A stretch of DNA of 62,106 nt. Origin: Flavobacterium psychrophilum. GTDB lineage: Bacteria > Bacteroidota > Bacteroidia > Flavobacteriales > Flavobacteriaceae. This document shows, piece by piece, positions 60,584 through 62,106 of the stretch. A program made the translations under genes and the position numbers. The notes under the pieces were generated by a model, which made no database searches, was not told the origin of the DNA, and saw nothing but the letters and a program-made list of their open reading frames with translations. Location of the stretch: NCBI GenBank assembly GCA_943325515.2, contig CALPPS020000003.1, positions 1 to 62,106 of the forward strand, in the 5' to 3' direction. Each line of letters begins with the position of its first letter. Positions within the stretch are counted from its first letter, which is position 1.

Positions 60584-61876
60584 TTAATTAAAAGTGATTA
60601 ATGTGGTTTTTATTGCTTCTTTCAATTTTACTTCTATTTTGGTTTCTTCTGCAAAAGACGTCCAGTTTTTTATTACCTCGCTGGTTTGTTGAATAATTTC
60701 TTTTGCTTTTTTGATGTTCATCAATTTAGCAACGGTTACTAAATCCTCTTTGGTAATTGCATTTCTTTTACCATTGATGCTTAAAGCATGTTGGCTAACC
60801 CATTCGCTTCCGGGCCTGAAGGCATGGCACATATCATAAGCTGGTGTTAGTTCCCAGTTTTGACCTTTTCTTAAACGGAAGGCAAAGTTTTTGGTGTGGT
60901 CATCACAGTTACGTGCCATTACATTAAAGACCATTCTACGGAACATTTGTTCCGCTTGTGGATAAGGAAGTCTCAGCAATCGCATGGTTTGAAACAACTG
61001 CTCGTAGCTGTAGCTGTTCACGTTATTGAAGTCAAAATGTTGCATGGCACAAAAAGTTTGGATGTGGTGTTTGATGTCACCATCCTCTCTATCAAATCGT
61101 TGTGTCATGAAATGTGCTCTACCATTTTCTTCTAACAATCGGCATTCGGTCATTTCAATTTCACAGGCTTTTGCCATTAGATAGTAAGCCATTTCAACAC
61201 GCCCGTATCCTGTTGAAGCCCCAAATTGACTATCGCTTACACCGTCTAATTTTATCAACCAATGATTATAACCTTTGGGCGCTTTTCCCTGACCTGATTT
61301 GATTACTCCCGTTTTTTCATTGTAGGCAATAATGGCTTTTGGTCTTGCGCCACCTGCCGAAGTTCCTATTTTTAGAATATCCAATAATGCTTTTTGTTCA
61401 TCGCCGTTTAGGTTGGTTTCAAAATCCTGTCGATTGTTGACTACTTCTTGGGTTATTTTGACCAAGTTGTCCATTTCGATGGTGAAGGCCGTTTGATTGG
61501 ATTTGAAATTTACAGGTTCAAACTCTAGTGCACCCATCCCTCGTGTTCCAATAAAGCACAACAACTCTACAGGATTTAAACTGTTTTCTGGACGACCATT
61601 TTGTGCTAACCAGGCATTTATTAATTGATTACCATACTTATCAGGCAATACGTCGGCGAGTAATCCCGGTAATCCTTTGAAAGTGGAATTTCTAACTAAA
61701 TCCGGGAAGGAAAAAATTTGGTTTGCTTGGTTAAGCGGCATTTTTAGCGGTGCAACCTCCCAATTGTTCGCTATGAATTTTGGTTCATATTCAAAGCTTG
61801 CGGTTTGTCTATTGGTATCCCATGCTACGGCTCCTACTCGGTTACCCCAAAGATTTATATAAGCTGTTGTAATCAT
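60584..61876 (-). CDS. HipA-family toxin kinase (module 2)
   Basis: 430 residues. An N-terminal coupling domain (GNRVGAVAWDTNRQTASFEY near 11-30) is followed by the kinase core: TSAGGARPKAII (172-183) with the invariant Lys, catalytic loop NCDDHTKNFAF (323-333) and metal motif TPAYDM (344-349). It resembles plain HipA more than module 1 does; the two share only the family motifs, so they were acquired separately or diverged long ago. ATG 61876 is preferred over TTG 61882 because it overlaps the antitoxin stop (TAATG), which implies coupling. Confidence 0.9.
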   Translation of the reverse strand: MITTAYINLWGNRVGAVAWDTNRQTASFEYEPKFIANNWEVAPLKMPLNQANQIFSFPDLVRNSTFKGLPGLLADVLPDKYGNQLINAWLAQNGRPENSLNPVELLCFIGTRGMGALEFEPVNFKSNQTAFTIEMDNLVKITQEVVNNRQDFETNLNGDEQKALLDILKIGTSAGGARPKAIIAYNEKTGVIKSGQGKAPKGYNHWLIKLDGVSDSQFGASTGYGRVEMAYYLMAKACEIEMTECRLLEENGRAHFMTQRFDREDGDIKHHIQTFCAMQHFDFNNVNSYSYEQLFQTMRLLRLPYPQAEQMFRRMVFNVMARNCDDHTKNFAFRLRKGQNWELTPAYDMCHAFRPGSEWVSQHALSINGKRNAITKEDLVTVAKLMNIKKAKEIIQQTSEVIKNWTSFAEETKIEVKLKEAIKTTLITFN

Positions 61877-62106
61877 TACCAATCGGATTTATTGTCGTTA
61901 CTATTATTCTCCTTCCTAGCGGCAGGCAGGTTGTTTCGGACTCTTTGTCTTTTATTTTGTTCCAATTTGGCCAATTGTAATGGACTTATCTGCTGCTGTA
62001 CTTTGAATACGTCCATGATATAGAGTAAGTTTAATACACGAAGCACTTGCAGTAGCGATTGTAATGTTATTTTCTCTCCTTTTTCTATCTGGGTAATGGT
62101 AGAGCG
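61876..62106 (-). CDS. HTH antitoxin HipB-like (module 2), partial
   Basis: The 3' 76 codons of an antitoxin gene whose 5' end lies beyond the window. The visible part starts inside an XRE HTH (RSTITQIEKGEKITLQSLLQ, then VLRVLNLL) and continues into a basic, polar tail (QNKRQRVRNN ... NNSNDNKSDW). Its stop codon overlaps the hipA start by one nucleotide. Promoter and operators are outside the window. Confidence 0.85.
   Translation of the reverse strand, partial: RSTITQIEKGEKITLQSLLQVLRVLNLLYIMDVFKVQQQISPLQLAKLEQNKRQRVRNNLPAARKENNSNDNKSDW

Overview
The window looks like chromosomal DNA of a Flavobacteriaceae species, most likely Flavobacterium or a close relative. The evidence is low GC content, Bacteroidetes-type promoters (TAnnTTTG, several with an upstream TTG) close in front of start codons, almost no Shine-Dalgarno sequences, and lineage-typical genes: a fused CcsBA, a very large LepB, DUF5683 beside parAB, and a DnaJ with a reduced zinc finger. 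No phage, no CRISPR array and no intact insertion sequence was seen.

Layout. Position 1 falls in the 3' end of a 5S rRNA gene, followed by a strong terminator. Then come ccsBA, a lipoprotein glutathione peroxidase, a stop-interrupted gene relic and an S1-domain RNA-binding protein (364-5454, plus strand). A long minus-strand block (5461-15875) holds a serine hydrolase, a glycosyltransferase overlapping an ECF sigma factor, a PaiB-like protein, murB, asnB, a second glycosyltransferase, a DUF2461 protein, a rhodanese-thioredoxin lipoprotein and recF. Divergent from recF are a TPR membrane protein, ribH, mutL, two rhomboid proteases and an EEP-family protein (16019-22089). Convergent to these is the parA-parB-DUF5683-dapB-lepB-wbqC series. 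Next follow an SDR, both methylmalonyl-CoA mutase subunits, an ftsB/divIC-like gene, udk and tRNA-Pro. From 33461 to 41422 the genes are mainly plus strand: trxB, DUF4442, a TIGR01777 epimerase, grpE-dnaJ and a NatAB-like ABC exporter. A degenerate receiver protein and sdaA follow on minus.

Accessory islet 1 (about 43600-47040) contains a ParE/RelE-type toxin-antitoxin pair, a truncated IS1182-like transposase cut by a GC-rich inverted-repeat element, a soluble histidine-kinase/receiver gene pair, a MITE-like element and decayed coding DNA. The two elements on either side of the kinase/receiver pair share a core of about 40 bp in direct orientation. Core functions resume with an MFS transporter, a C1 peptidase, menB-menA-UPF0173-menC, kdsA, a split YeeE/YedE sulfur transporter and a GNAT acetyltransferase.

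Accessory islet 2 (about 58200 to the end) starts at what looks like the 3' end of a damaged tRNA-Ser gene, a plausible integration scar. It carries two consecutive hipBA-type toxin-antitoxin modules with inverted-repeat operator candidates; the second antitoxin gene runs off the window.

The most unusual signal is dispersed. At least seven, probably eight, places carry short elements in which one triplet (AGT, GTT or AAG) recurs every 7 nt, usually followed by a mirrored arm with the complementary triplet (ACT, AAC or CTT) at about the same spacing. Their sequences differ but their architecture is the same. Seven lie between co-directional genes and one sits inside the 5' coding end of the methylmalonyl-CoA mutase large-subunit gene.
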